The notes beneath the pieces were generated by a model, which was not told the origin of the DNA, searched no databases, and worked only from the letters and a program-made list of their open reading frames with translations. 64,000 nucleotides of DNA, from assembly GCF_041504345.1 (NCBI RefSeq), contig NZ_CP167894.1, positions 1,488,001 to 1,552,000 on the forward strand, written 5' to 3'. Shown in pieces: positions 41,201 to 49,522 of this stretch. Numbering within the stretch: the stretch's first letter is position 1; each line of letters begins with the position of its first letter. A program made the position numbers and the translations under genes. This DNA comes from Vibrio sp. BS-M-Sm-2. GTDB lineage: Bacteria; Pseudomonadota; Gammaproteobacteria; Enterobacterales; Vibrionaceae.

Positions 41201-42569
41201 CTTTATCTTTATCCATGTCCTCTTCAACTACGAAGTAGACTTTGTTTTTAGTGACATCGCAACGACGCAACCAACCGCCATTATTACCGTCACGAGAGTT
41301 CTTGTTAGCAACTAGAATCGGTGGAGCATCAAAACCCGCAAATGCTATATCGGTATATTCTAAACATCCCTGCTCAATAGGAGAGATGACCTTCTCATTA
41401 AGTTCGGTCGTTTTGAGAGTCTGCCCATCTCCTAACCAAAAACGTGCACCTTGAATAAACCCGTTACCCTCACCAGCAACGAAACCCACGGTCTCTTTCT
41501 GAGTAAGGTTATTGTTAATCGTCACCTCTGACTTCTCTAGTGACAAGAAAAATCTATCTTTTTTGACCTCTCTAGCCATACCAGTAAACCACTTAGAACT
41601 GTTTCTTTTGGTTTGAGGTTGAACAAGAACCCCCGGAGTATTGGAGAAGTTGGTAGGTAAGCCATAATCCTGATAGTTAATCGTAACTTTGTTGCCTCGT
41701 TCACTTTGAATATATGAAGCGGCAACCTTAGTTTCAATCGATCCTGCGACTATCTTCGCCTTGTTACCTAGGGTGATAACTCCAGGTTCAATAACAAAGT
41801 AATCAATATTATGCATTGGGGCATCATTTACAAAATTAACGTGATTCGCTGCATTTCGATGAGGGGCAACCTCTTGAACAATGGTGGCAGTTAGTCTTGT
41901 AGTAGCAGTAACGGAAGCTGTTGAAGGTAATTCAGTTTGATTAAGAGACAGCTTAGATAGACCTGCATCGATAGTAGGCATAACGAAGACTAATGGCTTT
42001 GGCTTAGCCGAATCATAAGTGTTATCAAAAATAATCGTACAAGTACGTTGGCCATTTTGAGACGTAGTACACTCTGTATCAGTTAGAGTACCAAACTCAA
42101 ACTGAGGGTTTAAGTTCACAGGGGGTGGCTGCGGAGGGGATATGCCGTCACTACAACTGACGTTAGTAATATCGTCATCATCATAGACCGGAGATAAGCT
42201 ACCATTTTTCAAAGATTCGTACTTAGTTTCAATAAGGCTAGCACCTAATCCACTATCAATATCTCGTCGATAGTATTTAACTTCATCATTAGAAGCATCA
42301 TTAGTAATTGTTACTTCATACAGGCGATCATCAATGAGATTTTGCTCATTGAAAATATATGATGGATCCGACCTTTTATGGTTTGTATACCAAATGACAT
42401 GCCCATGGCTACCTTGTTTTAAATAAAAATCTTGATAGTCATCATCACCTTCTACCTGGAATGAAATGGTAAAATCCTCATTCCCCTTCAAGTTAGAACA
42501 TTGATTTGCGTAAGTATTTCCTACAAAAAACAAACAAAAGAAGATAGCTACATACCTAAACAAGTTCAT
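38259..42569 (-). CDS. mshQ: MSHA biogenesis protein MshQ (large secreted, DUF6701-type C terminus)
   Basis: MshQ closes the MSHA operon and is a very large exported protein of unproven role, thought to act at the pilus tip or as an adhesin. The start is ATG 42569 (MNLFRYVAIFFCLFFVG), two bases after the mshP stop, with GAGGGAG upstream. The 1436-residue chain has a signal peptide (about 1-22). A long serine/threonine/aspartate-rich region with several cysteine pairs follows, then a block with repeated SSS/NGS strands (about 600-720), Ig-like beta segments (from about 740) and a C-terminal domain ending in DPSTVVTFGIYRGNDRVIYRGESG. No membrane anchor is seen. Function is inferred from position. 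Confidence 0.88.
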   Translation of the reverse strand: MNLFRYVAIFFCLFFVGNTYANQCSNLKGNEDFTISFQVEGDDDYQDFYLKQGSHGHVIWYTNHKRSDPSYIFNEQNLIDDRLYEVTITNDASNDEVKYYRRDIDSGLGASLIETKYESLKNGSLSPVYDDDDITNVSCSDGISPPQPPPVNLNPQFEFGTLTDTECTTSQNGQRTCTIIFDNTYDSAKPKPLVFVMPTIDAGLSKLSLNQTELPSTASVTATTRLTATIVQEVAPHRNAANHVNFVNDAPMHNIDYFVIEPGVITLGNKAKIVAGSIETKVAASYIQSERGNKVTINYQDYGLPTNFSNTPGVLVQPQTKRNSSKWFTGMAREVKKDRFFLSLEKSEVTINNNLTQKETVGFVAGEGNGFIQGARFWLGDGQTLKTTELNEKVISPIEQGCLEYTDIAFAGFDAPPILVANKNSRDGNNGGWLRRCDVTKNKVYFVVEEDMDKDKERGHVKEDVGFFMFDRPNDIGICEGFNNKSPVQTWKGSNGSLEINGSPQIVGALRDGGNRYVGFLNSNTNDRTGVACEGQQCFGLDDLLIDKEALEDVPDNLGNSLDIPYTHNVTSLPITVGGVKIYEYDSISIGTGAMVEIESGKYKIGTLNINGTGELRVKSGDTVTVFTKSLSVNNGSYIGVPIVNWSGDKPILAGDTHFRVNVLQSGSSFVSLNSSGSANKTTFVGLLYSEQNVDMSGTARVYGAVSAKSVNMSSSSLIHAETSCIVPVDDYDIDISPATDLALMCGDDSPQFTINTSNNGVAESLGVTIDITPSPEEFDVSVIQGSGTYPNYVSNNDGELTLKVVAKDTANIDFDTGYKLMATLVDDSGKEVESQFKFVPFKFSLVDGNIPTNRLDVIAGQATPTVTKVLACDSGDSIVVAENYTGEAGDEVTITHKLDSSWSGSDGSLTYLPEFKKGSASTDLTISESGLFNVTLKDNSFDCTGFAGCPEDGSYDVEGSFSVYSRPWKFAICTNKSSDGNSNDKDSDSFSSAGESFDVYARPIKHTNSSAVCTDDNLLTNNYFKSTASVKVTTTLDTPLIADYPDAELGDLTPVAQLTKQISSNDQANKGYKFESLKYSEAGSFNFIATETGSFYGSILGGFSGSKSIGRFYPKFFVQGTPEWNVANQNDIAYLSQPYDSTIHQVYPMASGESDTDNALNNYRFFNENLQAKFGVVDDSNIDNGFLLDTDAGSWPADRKHWLLNDNAAELQRVTDSDDVSRRDGPFNTSDASSIATNFGLTVTGVDPVSFTDSDPVTDSAAFPVQPPARYGRMVLDDIGGNSGTTLTIPLRAEFWDGSEFVVNEDDDRSTFNGSNVCKQVIWTSNDVKTTLASLSGSGDVNDGEEEVTADQNTPTGTDAPREQVRLWLRMDDSEPSKKTGENDILCSGSDQDQPWLRYNWRHLGDEDPSTVVTFGIYRGNDRVIYRGESGLTGQ

Positions 42570-42571
42570 AC

Positions 42572-43000
42572 TTACTCCCTCACCCAAACTTCTTGGATAC
42601 GCTGTACTTGGTTGATACCCGAACCACAGATAGCTGTTGATTCTATTTTAAAAAATCCAACGCCATCTAAAACGCCGATTTGTCGACAAGTTAATTGATC
42701 GACAGTGCAGATGGTCGACATACCACTACTCACTTGATTGGCATTTAAGTTGCTACACACAGTGCTCACACTCGTTGAAACCGCAGGCGACACCGTTAAT
42801 GGATAAACTTGAGTGAGTGCCCACTCATTCGCTGAATGTGCTAATAGCCAAGCCTGTGTTCCAAGCTGTTTACGCGTCAATGTATCGTGATTTGACCACT
42901 GAACTTGTACTAAAGAAGTCGCAAGGAAGCCCATCACCACAATAACAAATACTGCGACGACCAAAACACTGCCTTGTTGAGATGATTTTCTATGGCGCAT
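42572..43000 (-). CDS. mshP: MSHA biogenesis protein MshP (PilX-like minor pilin)
   Basis: MshP is a pilin-associated protein with a PilX-like N terminus: MRHRKSSQQGSVLVVAVFVIVVMGFLATSLV gives a hydrophobic helix that lacks the classical GFTLIE start. The start at ATG 43000 is preferred because AGGT lies a few bases upstream; ATG 43015 in frame is possible. At about 142 residues it also has two or three cysteines in the globular part. It overlaps mshO by 11 bases and is followed after 2 bases by mshQ, so it is translated in tight coupling. Confidence 0.85.
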   Translation of the reverse strand: MRHRKSSQQGSVLVVAVFVIVVMGFLATSLVQVQWSNHDTLTRKQLGTQAWLLAHSANEWALTQVYPLTVSPAVSTSVSTVCSNLNANQVSSGMSTICTVDQLTCRQIGVLDGVGFFKIESTAICGSGINQVQRIQEVWVRE

Positions 43001-43730
43001 TAAGTACCTGCACATCTTGTTGGTAAACGCTTACTTCACTGTTTTGCTCAAGTACAAGGTCGACGTGAATCACACCACCTCTTTGTAAGCTTGGTTCTTC
43101 ATAACGAAAATTACTTTCAGCATAATTAATACTATCCGCAACGGTGACTCCATTGCGTTGAATTAGGCCTTGATTCTGAGCGGTATCATTCACCAAACAG
43201 TAACTCACCGAAGCACTCTCATCGTAAATATAATGGCGTTGAGCAATAGACTGACTACTAAGATTAACAGAGGTCGCGGTAAACACATTATCCGTAGAGA
43301 TCAAACCTGAGACTGAAATCCGTTTAGTTGAACCCGCTCCTAAGTCAGAGTGATTCGTTGGGTTAATAATTAGAAAGTCATCTGCATCAAGTATTGAGGA
43401 GTCTTGCCCGATAATAAAGTTCAGCTCGTCTGTTGCTTCATCAAGATGATAAAAGCCTGAGTACTTAATAGCGTAAAAGGTGAGACATTTTTGAGCAAAA
43501 GCCGAAGCAGGCATAATGCTCGAATCAAAACTGTTAGGAACCGCGTGGCTTATCTCTCGCGACATTTTCTCGACAACAAATTGCCCTTTCACTTGAACCT
43601 TTTGTCGGTCAATAGTCTCAACATACCCTTTCATGCCATATTCAACAAACCCAGCAATCGCTAAGCCAATCACACCAACGACCACGATCGTTACAATCAT
43701 TTCTATAAGAGTAAAACCACGTTGCTTCAT
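42990..43730 (-). CDS. mshO: MSHA minor pilin MshO
   Basis: MshO is a type IV pilin-like protein of the MSHA system. The 246-residue product has a short leader MKQRG and a prepilin-peptidase site before FTLIEMIVTIVVVGVIGLAIAG. A hydrophobic helix of about 20 residues follows, and a larger globular part of PilW/PulJ type, longer than the other minor pilins. Its start overlaps the mshD stop (TAATG). It is probably part of the tip-initiating complex with MshC, MshD and MshP, by analogy with other type IV pili. Confidence 0.9.
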   Translation of the reverse strand: MKQRGFTLIEMIVTIVVVGVIGLAIAGFVEYGMKGYVETIDRQKVQVKGQFVVEKMSREISHAVPNSFDSSIMPASAFAQKCLTFYAIKYSGFYHLDEATDELNFIIGQDSSILDADDFLIINPTNHSDLGAGSTKRISVSGLISTDNVFTATSVNLSSQSIAQRHYIYDESASVSYCLVNDTAQNQGLIQRNGVTVADSINYAESNFRYEEPSLQRGGVIHVDLVLEQNSEVSVYQQDVQVLNAP

Positions 43731-44299
43731 TAGTAGTTCCCCTTGTAAGCGATCACGCTATAGCGGTTGTTACCACCAAAGATCTGTAATTCAACGCGCT
43801 TCATCGTACCAATAGCGTTATCGTTAACACCGTCCATGTTTTGATCATAAAACACGGAAACCTCAACACGAAAATTGGCATAACTGTCTTCAATATTTTC
43901 ATCTAGGATATTAGCGAGCGGGTACTTCGTCGATGAGACACACGTTGACTCCGTAGTGTCTGTGTACCAACAACCGATATAGTCATCGACATCATTAAAA
44001 GCTGCGGGCGTTGCCTCTGCCCCATCCACTCCGAGTTCATTAGGAGCAGAACAAGCAGTCGCATCTGCGTCCCCACAGCGCACCAGGCCACCATCAAAAT
44101 CACTATGTTCATCAAAACCACGTGCCAATATTTGATTCATCAGACTCTGGCCTAACGCCACAGAACGGTTTTGATAATGTGGGTCAGCAGAGCTTGCAAC
44201 TTGTGGCGCTAAAAAGCTAGTAATAGTGACCATCGCAATGCCCAATACGATAATCACCACAATGCTTTCAATTAGAGTAAAGCCACGTGAACGAATCAT
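43730..44299 (-). CDS. mshD: MSHA minor pilin MshD
   Basis: MshD is a minor pilin of PilV type. The start is set at ATG 44299 (MIRSRGFTLIESIVVIIVLG), with GGGAG upstream; the GTG two codons earlier is less likely. The prepilin-peptidase site is RG before FTLIES. The globular part of the 189-residue protein contains a pair of cysteines in VRCGDADATACSA and two more (GCWYTDTTESTCVS), probably disulfide-linked. It overlaps the mshC stop by 4 bases and mshO by one. Confidence 0.9.
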   Translation of the reverse strand: MIRSRGFTLIESIVVIIVLGIAMVTITSFLAPQVASSADPHYQNRSVALGQSLMNQILARGFDEHSDFDGGLVRCGDADATACSAPNELGVDGAEATPAAFNDVDDYIGCWYTDTTESTCVSSTKYPLANILDENIEDSYANFRVEVSVFYDQNMDGVNDNAIGTMKRVELQIFGGNNRYSVIAYKGNY

Positions 44300-44787
44300 A
44301 GACACACTCCCTCACGCACATAACCTTGAGAATTAATGCAGACTTGGGCGCTATTGCTCGAAGTGGTTGAGTTAATCGTAATATTCACACCTGCACTTAC
44401 CGAAGGGTTACCCAACAGGTCAAAGTCGATAACCGTATTCGCTGGAGAAAATGAAATATCTGATTCACGCACATAATCACTACGTGCATCGGCCTGTGTT
44501 TTTTGAGCGCTATTCGAAAGATTTAAGTTACACGCGGCCACAGAGCCTAAACAATCACTATTAATAGCAAGACGAAAGCTGTCATTAGCAGCGGAAACAT
44601 TCGATTGCATTCGATTGACTTGGATTTGACGAATAACGGAGATAGCTTGCTCTTGTGCAGTAAAAGTGGAGTAGCTAGAGGTACCAACGAAGCGACTCGC
44701 GGCAAAAGTTGAAATAATACCGAGGATAATGATAACGATGATCAGCTCTACCAGAGTAAAGCCGTTGGGTGTGGGGCTGTTATCCAT
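44296..44787 (-). CDS. mshC: MSHA minor pilin MshC
   Basis: MshC is a minor pilin of GspH/FimT type. The 163-residue protein has a leader of about 9 residues, a peptidase site NG before FTLVELIIVIIILGIIS, and cysteines in LGSVAACNL and VCINSQGYVREGVC. It lies after the mshA gene beyond a terminator-like hairpin. So mshCDOPQ are probably made at a lower level than the major pilin, in keeping with minor-pilin dosage. The stop codon overlaps the mshD start. Confidence 0.9.
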   Translation of the reverse strand: MDNSPTPNGFTLVELIIVIIILGIISTFAASRFVGTSSYSTFTAQEQAISVIRQIQVNRMQSNVSAANDSFRLAINSDCLGSVAACNLNLSNSAQKTQADARSDYVRESDISFSPANTVIDFDLLGNPSVSAGVNITINSTTSSNSAQVCINSQGYVREGVCL

Positions 44788-44884
44788 AATGGCCTCTAAC
44801 TGCCTAGCGAATACTGATTATACAAGATAACGAAACTGACGATCTTATGTATATGAATAGTTTTGATATTTGTGTGCTTTGGAT

Positions 44885-44912
44885 AGAAAAAAGGCCAGCA
44901 GGAGCTGGCCTA
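44885..44912 (-). terminator. Terminator/attenuator after mshA
   Basis: AGGCCAGC (44892-44899) and GCTGGCCT (44904-44911) pair with a 4-nt loop. The A-run at 44887-44892 becomes a U-run on the minus strand. It lies about 30 bp after the mshA stop and ahead of mshC. Confidence 0.82.
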
Positions 44913-44938
44913 ATAAAAACACTGATACACAACTTGTT

Positions 44939-45412
44939 TTAGTTAGAACAAATTGTGTTTGCTCCCGTAGAAACTACGTTTGCAGTCGCTGGCGTATTCG
45001 CATTGGTAGCTTGGGTGTATACAACACAGTTAGTTGTGTAGTTTGGAATACCAAATGTTACTTGTGCTGGGTTTGAGTTATCTACAGTTCCAATGAATTC
45101 AAAATCATCACCAATTCCCTGAACGATATTTGTAATATCATCTTCAGTTGCATTTGGGTAACCGAAAGTAGTATTGATTGTTGAACCACCAGCGCTTAGA
45201 GCACCTGAAGTACTCTCGAAGCCTTCAATTGCAGCCTTGCCATAAATAATGCTCGCTGAACCTTGAATTGCGCCAGCTAAACCTTCAAGCGTTGCATCTT
45301 TCGCATCATCTTGCAGGTTTAGGAAACGTGGTGCCGCAGTTACAGCAAGAATACCAAGAATAACAATTACAACCACTAGTTCGATTAGGGTGAAACCGCC
45401 TTGTCTTTTCAT
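44939..45412 (-). CDS. mshA: MSHA major pilin MshA
   Basis: MshA is the main subunit of the mannose-sensitive haemagglutinin pilus, used in surface attachment and as a phage receptor. The 157-residue prepilin has a 6-residue leader MKRQGG, a peptidase site before [18 protein letters not shown] with the conserved Glu5, and the alpha-helix [13 protein letters not shown] variable serine/threonine/asparagine-rich head follows, with the C-terminal disulfide loop between the cysteines at NCVVY and TICSN. It lies 35 bp after mshB and is followed by a terminator. Confidence 0.95.
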   Translation of the reverse strand: MKRQGGFTLIELVVVIVILGILAVTAAPRFLNLQDDAKDATLEGLAGAIQGSASIIYGKAAIEGFESTSGALSAGGSTINTTFGYPNATEDDITNIVQGIGDDFEFIGTVDNSNPAQVTFGIPNYTTNCVVYTQATNANTPATANVVSTGANTICSN

Positions 45413-45447
45413 AGTTAAGCTCTCTCTATGTTTAATTTTACGCAGAC

Positions 45448-46023
45448 TTACTGCAAAGTTACGGTCACACGACCAGTTTTAATTTCGTAAACAAATTGGT
45501 GCTCGGTACTACCTTCTAATTGAATGTAAGTACACGTTGCATCACCTGAATTCGCTTGCGCTGAATATTTGTAATTTGAGTCGCTAGCAACATCTGAAAC
45601 CGCACCTACTTTAGGTGGGTTCTGAAGTAAGTTTTCCATCAACTCAGAACATGTTTGGTCTGAAATATCTTGTGGCGCTGTACTAGAATCGCTATTCAGA
45701 GTCCACGGATAGCCATCACGAAAGTCGGTCTCGACGTTGTTACTGTTCTTTGATCTTGTTAACCAAAAATCAACACCATCATAATTTACAGTATTGTATG
45801 TTTCAACACCTATCTTATCTGATGGCCTTGCTTCTGCTTCCCACTGCGCTCTCGCTGACAAAACTGCCGTCGCAAAACCACCAGCGACACCTTCAATACT
45901 TGATTTCTTGGCTTCATCTGTCACATCTAAGAAACGAGGTAAAGCAGCAACCGCCAATAAACCAACGACTACAATCACAATAACCAACTCGACTAGGGAG
46001 AAACCCTTTTGATTTTTAAGCAT
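45448..46023 (-). CDS. mshB: MSHA pilin-like protein MshB
   Basis: MshB resembles the major pilin and is the first gene of the structural operon (mshBACDOPQ). The 191-residue product has leader MLKNQKG, a peptidase site before [18 protein letters not shown], the helix [15 protein letters not shown] and cysteines in [11 protein letters not shown] and [13 protein letters not shown] promoter-like region lies just upstream between mshF and mshB. Whether it is a minor pilin or a second major subunit cannot be decided from sequence. Confidence 0.92.
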   Translation of the reverse strand: MLKNQKGFSLVELVIVIVVVGLLAVAALPRFLDVTDEAKKSSIEGVAGGFATAVLSARAQWEAEARPSDKIGVETYNTVNYDGVDFWLTRSKNSNNVETDFRDGYPWTLNSDSSTAPQDISDQTCSELMENLLQNPPKVGAVSDVASDSNYKYSAQANSGDATCTYIQLEGSTEHQFVYEIKTGRVTVTLQ

Positions 46024-46054
46024 TTTCTACCTACTCATCTAATTGCTAACGCGC

Positions 46055-46097
46055 ATTATACATTTGCACACGTATAAAACCATAAAAACAGTGTCAA
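46055..46097 (-). promoter_or_regulatory. Promoter region of the mshBACDOPQ operon
   Basis: On the minus strand a perfect -10 TATAAT (complement of 46055-46060) lies 35 bp upstream of the mshB start. A TTGACA (complement of 46092-46097) is too far from it (31 bp), but it is 15 bp from a TATACG. Two overlapping weak promoters are plausible. V. cholerae also has a promoter before mshB (recalled). Confidence 0.5.
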
Positions 46098-46102
46098 TAT
46101 TT

Positions 46103-46558
46103 TCACAAAGCCAAAATATTGGCTTTTACACTAAACCTTTCATTTTTGAGTAATATATCTATTTGATACTTATCACTATAATGATAACGACAATGAAAAT
46201 GTATGTTATCACTTTTGTCTTCAATACTTGGCGATCTTAGCCCTAAAATACTCTCTTGAGGGTATAATTCCTCAAGCCAATAATTACAGTCTCGCTCCGT
46301 ACCTTGAATCGGCTTTATCCAGCCCGTTCGACTATAACTTTTGGAGTGCTCCGAATCATTGTTTTGCTCGGAGCCTGATAACAAATACTGCTGTTTGAAC
46401 AAATTGGCTTGCTCTAAAATCCGCTTGCTCGCCACAATAAATGCCGTGTTAGTCGCTTCTTCTTCTACCGTTTTAAATGCCGAAAGCACACCGACAATAA
46501 GAAAAAGAATAACCACAGTCCAAATAACAAAACGTGAGCGTTGTAGGTTATTTAGCAT
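46103..46558 (-). CDS. mshF: MSHA biogenesis protein MshF
   Basis: MshF is a small membrane protein of the MSHA cluster with no assigned biochemical role. The 151-residue product has one hydrophobic N-terminal segment (about 8-27; SRFVIWTVVILFLIVGVLSAF) with a basic start. A soluble part contains a few cysteines (RDCNYW, HFHCRYHYSDKY). It lacks a prepilin-peptidase motif. It is the last gene of the biogenesis operon, 3 bp after mshG. Confidence 0.82.
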   Translation of the reverse strand: MLNNLQRSRFVIWTVVILFLIVGVLSAFKTVEEEATNTAFIVASKRILEQANLFKQQYLLSGSEQNNDSEHSKSYSRTGWIKPIQGTERDCNYWLEELYPQESILGLRSPSIEDKSDNIHFHCRYHYSDKYQIDILLKNERFSVKANILAL

Positions 46559-46561
46559 TCC

Positions 46562-47785
46562 TTAACCTTTGATTGCATCCAGCATTCCCCACATCGGTAA
46601 GAAAATACCTAGCGCCAAAATCAACACCATACCTGCAACGATGGTTAACAAGATTGGTTCGATTCTGGCAGTTAAGGTTTTCAGATCGTAATCGACTTCA
46701 CGATCATAAAAATCAGCCACCTCAAGCAAGAGTTCATCAATACGACCCGTCTCTTCACCTACTGAAATCATTTGTATCACCAACGGTGTGAAAATTTCGC
46801 TGTTAATCGCGGTCGATGAAACCGTACTACCCGCTTCAATAGCCGATTTCATGGCTTGAACTCGCAACTCTAGAAAACGGTTATCCAAGGCTTCGGCCGA
46901 CAAAGCTAACGATTGGTTAAGTGGTACACCGGCTTTTAGCATCAAAGCAAAAGTACGTGAAAATCGTGACAATAATGCTCTATTGACCACTCCACCAATA
47001 ACAGGCATTTTTAAGCGTAATCTATCCCACTTTTCCAAGCCTTTGTCTGTTTTAACCCAGGCTTTAAACGCAAAGATAAGGCCAAAGATTACACCAAGCA
47101 TTAAGCCCCAGTAATTCACAAAGAATTCCGACATACCAATCAAGATACGAGTCGGCAGCGGCAGGTCGACACCAAAGCGCGCAAACATGCTAGAGAACTG
47201 TGGAATAACCTTTATGTTAAGAATGAACATTGCGATCAAAATAAAGCTGATCACGAACGTTGGATAACGCATAGCGGTCTTGATTCGCTTACGCGTCTCA
47301 ACTTCCTGTTCGTAGTATCCAGCTAATTGCAGCAAAGCCTGATCTAAACGACCTGTGTTTTCACCAACGCCAATCATAGATACAAACAGCGGGCTAAACA
47401 CCTTAGGGTGCATCTGCATTGATGCCGCTAACCCTCGACCATTAGTAAGCTCAGCAACCACTTCTTCGAGAGCAGCCTTCAACTGCTTATTTTCACAGTT
47501 TTGGGTAAGGCCTTTCATCGACCTTAAAAGTGGTACACCCGCTTTGGTTAGGCTGTATAACTGTCGGCAAAACAGAACCAACACCTCTAAAGGTACACTC
47601 GGAGAGAACAGGCTCGATACATCCATATCTAAGACTGAACCGCCACTTTTACCTAATTTGATAGAGGTTGGAATGATCCCCTTACTCATCAAACTTTCAG
47701 CAGCAAGATCTTCGTTATTCGCATCCACTTGACCACTCACTTGGCTACCATCAGAGCTGCGACCTACATAACGATACGTTGGCAT
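46562..47785 (-). CDS. mshG: MSHA platform protein MshG (PilC/GspF family)
   Basis: MshG is the inner-membrane platform on which the pilus is built. The 407-residue protein has an N-terminal linker, then two GspF domains (about 70-190 and 270-390). Repeated motifs are FCRQLYSLTKAGVPLLRS and FSRTFALMLKAGVPLNQS, each followed by a VGENTGRLD or VGEETGRID signature. Four hydrophobic segments are visible. It follows mshE, the ATPase that drives it, 12 bp away. Confidence 0.95.
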   Translation of the reverse strand: MPTYRYVGRSSDGSQVSGQVDANNEDLAAESLMSKGIIPTSIKLGKSGGSVLDMDVSSLFSPSVPLEVLVLFCRQLYSLTKAGVPLLRSMKGLTQNCENKQLKAALEEVVAELTNGRGLAASMQMHPKVFSPLFVSMIGVGENTGRLDQALLQLAGYYEQEVETRKRIKTAMRYPTFVISFILIAMFILNIKVIPQFSSMFARFGVDLPLPTRILIGMSEFFVNYWGLMLGVIFGLIFAFKAWVKTDKGLEKWDRLRLKMPVIGGVVNRALLSRFSRTFALMLKAGVPLNQSLALSAEALDNRFLELRVQAMKSAIEAGSTVSSTAINSEIFTPLVIQMISVGEETGRIDELLLEVADFYDREVDYDLKTLTARIEPILLTIVAGMVLILALGIFLPMWGMLDAIKG

Positions 47786-47797
47786 ATCCCTCTACCC

Positions 47798-49522
47798 CTA
47801 CAAATAAATTGGGTCGGTGGCACCAGAAGCATCGCCTTCGCCAAGATGCATGATCTCATCGAGACTCACGACACCTTGCAGAGCCAGTTCCATCGCAGAA
47901 GCCAATAACGGTTTGTAATTTTCAGACTGTCGGGCTGTTTGAGCAAAACCAACCGCATCATTAGCTCTTAGCGCATCCATCATGTTTTGTTCTAGCTCCA
48001 ACATTTCAAATACACCAATACGCCCACGGTAACCGGTTAAATTACAGTTCTGACAGCCACGGCCTTTCATAAACGGCACACCCACTTGGTTAGGGAAGCG
48101 AACGCTCAGCCATTGCTTACGAGGTTCATCTAACTCATCCTCAACCTTACAATCGGTACACACTTTGCGAACCAATCGCTGTGCAACGACCGCTCGAACA
48201 GCGCTCGCTACCAGATAACCTGGTGCTCCCATATCCATCATGCGCAGTGCACTGTCTACCGCATCATTGGTATGGAGGGTGCTTAATACTAAGTGGCCTG
48301 TTAATGCAGCTCTTAGACCAATCTCAACCGTTTCGTGGTCACGCATCTCACCAATAAGAATGATATCGGGGTCCTGACGCAAGAAGGTTCTTAGGACTGT
48401 AGAAAAGTCGAGATTGATCTTAGGGTTTACCTGAACTTGGTTCACACGAGGAAGACGATATTCCACCGGATCTTCCGCGGTAATGATCTTTTTACCCGGT
48501 TCGTTGAGTTCGCTTAATGCACCATACAAGGTTGTGGTTTTACCCGAACCTGTCGGCCCAGTAACCAAGATCATACCGTGCGGGCGACGCAGCTGTTGAC
48601 GAAGACGAACCAACAGATCGCTCGGTATACCCGACGCTTCTAACTTACGTAAACCCGCTGATTGATTAAGAAGACGCATAACTACAGACTCGCCGTGCTG
48701 TACTGGCATGGTCGACATACGAATATCAACCGACTGACCTTTAGCACGGATATTAAAGCGACCATCTTGAGGAAGACGTTTCTCTGAGATATCGAGGTTT
48801 GCCATCAGCTTCAAGCGTAATACAAGTGCAGAAGCAATATTCACTTCGTTCAGCAGTGTTTCATGCAGCACGCCATCGATACGCTGACGAAGACGCAGTA
48901 CGTTTGAGTCTGGCTCGATATGGATATCAGAAGCGCCGACTTGGATTGCATCTTCAAATAGCGAGTTAATTAGCTTTACTACTGTAACTTCGTCACTGTC
49001 TTCTTCAGCGATATCGAAATCAAAGGCATCATTAACTTGGTGTTCAGCGTGAAGCTGCTCAGCAAATGAGGCGATCTCTTTAGTTCTTCGGTAATAGCGA
49101 TCGAAGCCATCAACCAATTGCCTCTCTGGAGCAACAACGAATTCAAGTGCGTAATCTCCTAACTGACCAAGCAAAGATTCTTGGGCAAACAGGTCGGCAG
49201 GGTCGCTCATTGCAACACGTAAAGTGTCACCTTGGCGTCCAATCACCAATGCACGAAGGCGACGAGCATGTACTTCCGGTAAAAGCTGTACCGCTTCGAC
49301 ATCGACAACAGCTCGGCTTAGATCAATAAGAGGAATCGCTAACTGCTGTGACAAGAAACTCAACATCTGTTGCTCTGACAAGAAGCCAAGTTCAATCAGT
49401 GCATCACCCAGCTTACGACCGGTGCTTTTCTGAGCAGCCAGTGCTTGCTCAACTTGAGTCTCCGTGATAATGCCCTCTTCGACAAGCAAATCACCAAGCC
49501 TTTTTCTTAATCTAATTTGCAT
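47798..49522 (-). CDS. mshE: MSHA extension ATPase MshE with MshEN c-di-GMP-binding domain
   Basis: MshE is the GspE/PilB-type ATPase that powers MSHA assembly and is activated by cyclic di-GMP. The 574-residue protein begins with two tandem MshEN motifs, RLGDLLVEEG...LAAQ and KLGDALIELG...LSQQ (about 8-60), the known c-di-GMP-binding signature. The ATPase part has Walker A GPTGSGKTTT (about 323-332), the Asp box, Walker B LIGEMRDHETVEIG and the His box region TLHTND. A tetracysteine zinc site (CTDCK and CQNC) follows near the C terminus. It overlaps mshN by 11 bases. Confidence 0.96.
   Translation of the reverse strand: MQIRLRKRLGDLLVEEGIITETQVEQALAAQKSTGRKLGDALIELGFLSEQQMLSFLSQQLAIPLIDLSRAVVDVEAVQLLPEVHARRLRALVIGRQGDTLRVAMSDPADLFAQESLLGQLGDYALEFVVAPERQLVDGFDRYYRRTKEIASFAEQLHAEHQVNDAFDFDIAEEDSDEVTVVKLINSLFEDAIQVGASDIHIEPDSNVLRLRQRIDGVLHETLLNEVNIASALVLRLKLMANLDISEKRLPQDGRFNIRAKGQSVDIRMSTMPVQHGESVVMRLLNQSAGLRKLEASGIPSDLLVRLRQQLRRPHGMILVTGPTGSGKTTTLYGALSELNEPGKKIITAEDPVEYRLPRVNQVQVNPKINLDFSTVLRTFLRQDPDIILIGEMRDHETVEIGLRAALTGHLVLSTLHTNDAVDSALRMMDMGAPGYLVASAVRAVVAQRLVRKVCTDCKVEDELDEPRKQWLSVRFPNQVGVPFMKGRGCQNCNLTGYRGRIGVFEMLELEQNMMDALRANDAVGFAQTARQSENYKPLLASAMELALQGVVSLDEIMHLGEGDASGATDPIYL

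Noticed and set aside
38259..42569. mshQ considered as phage-tail or contact-dependent toxin
   Set aside because: Position after mshP, a signal peptide and no toxin or polymorphic C-terminal module support MshQ.
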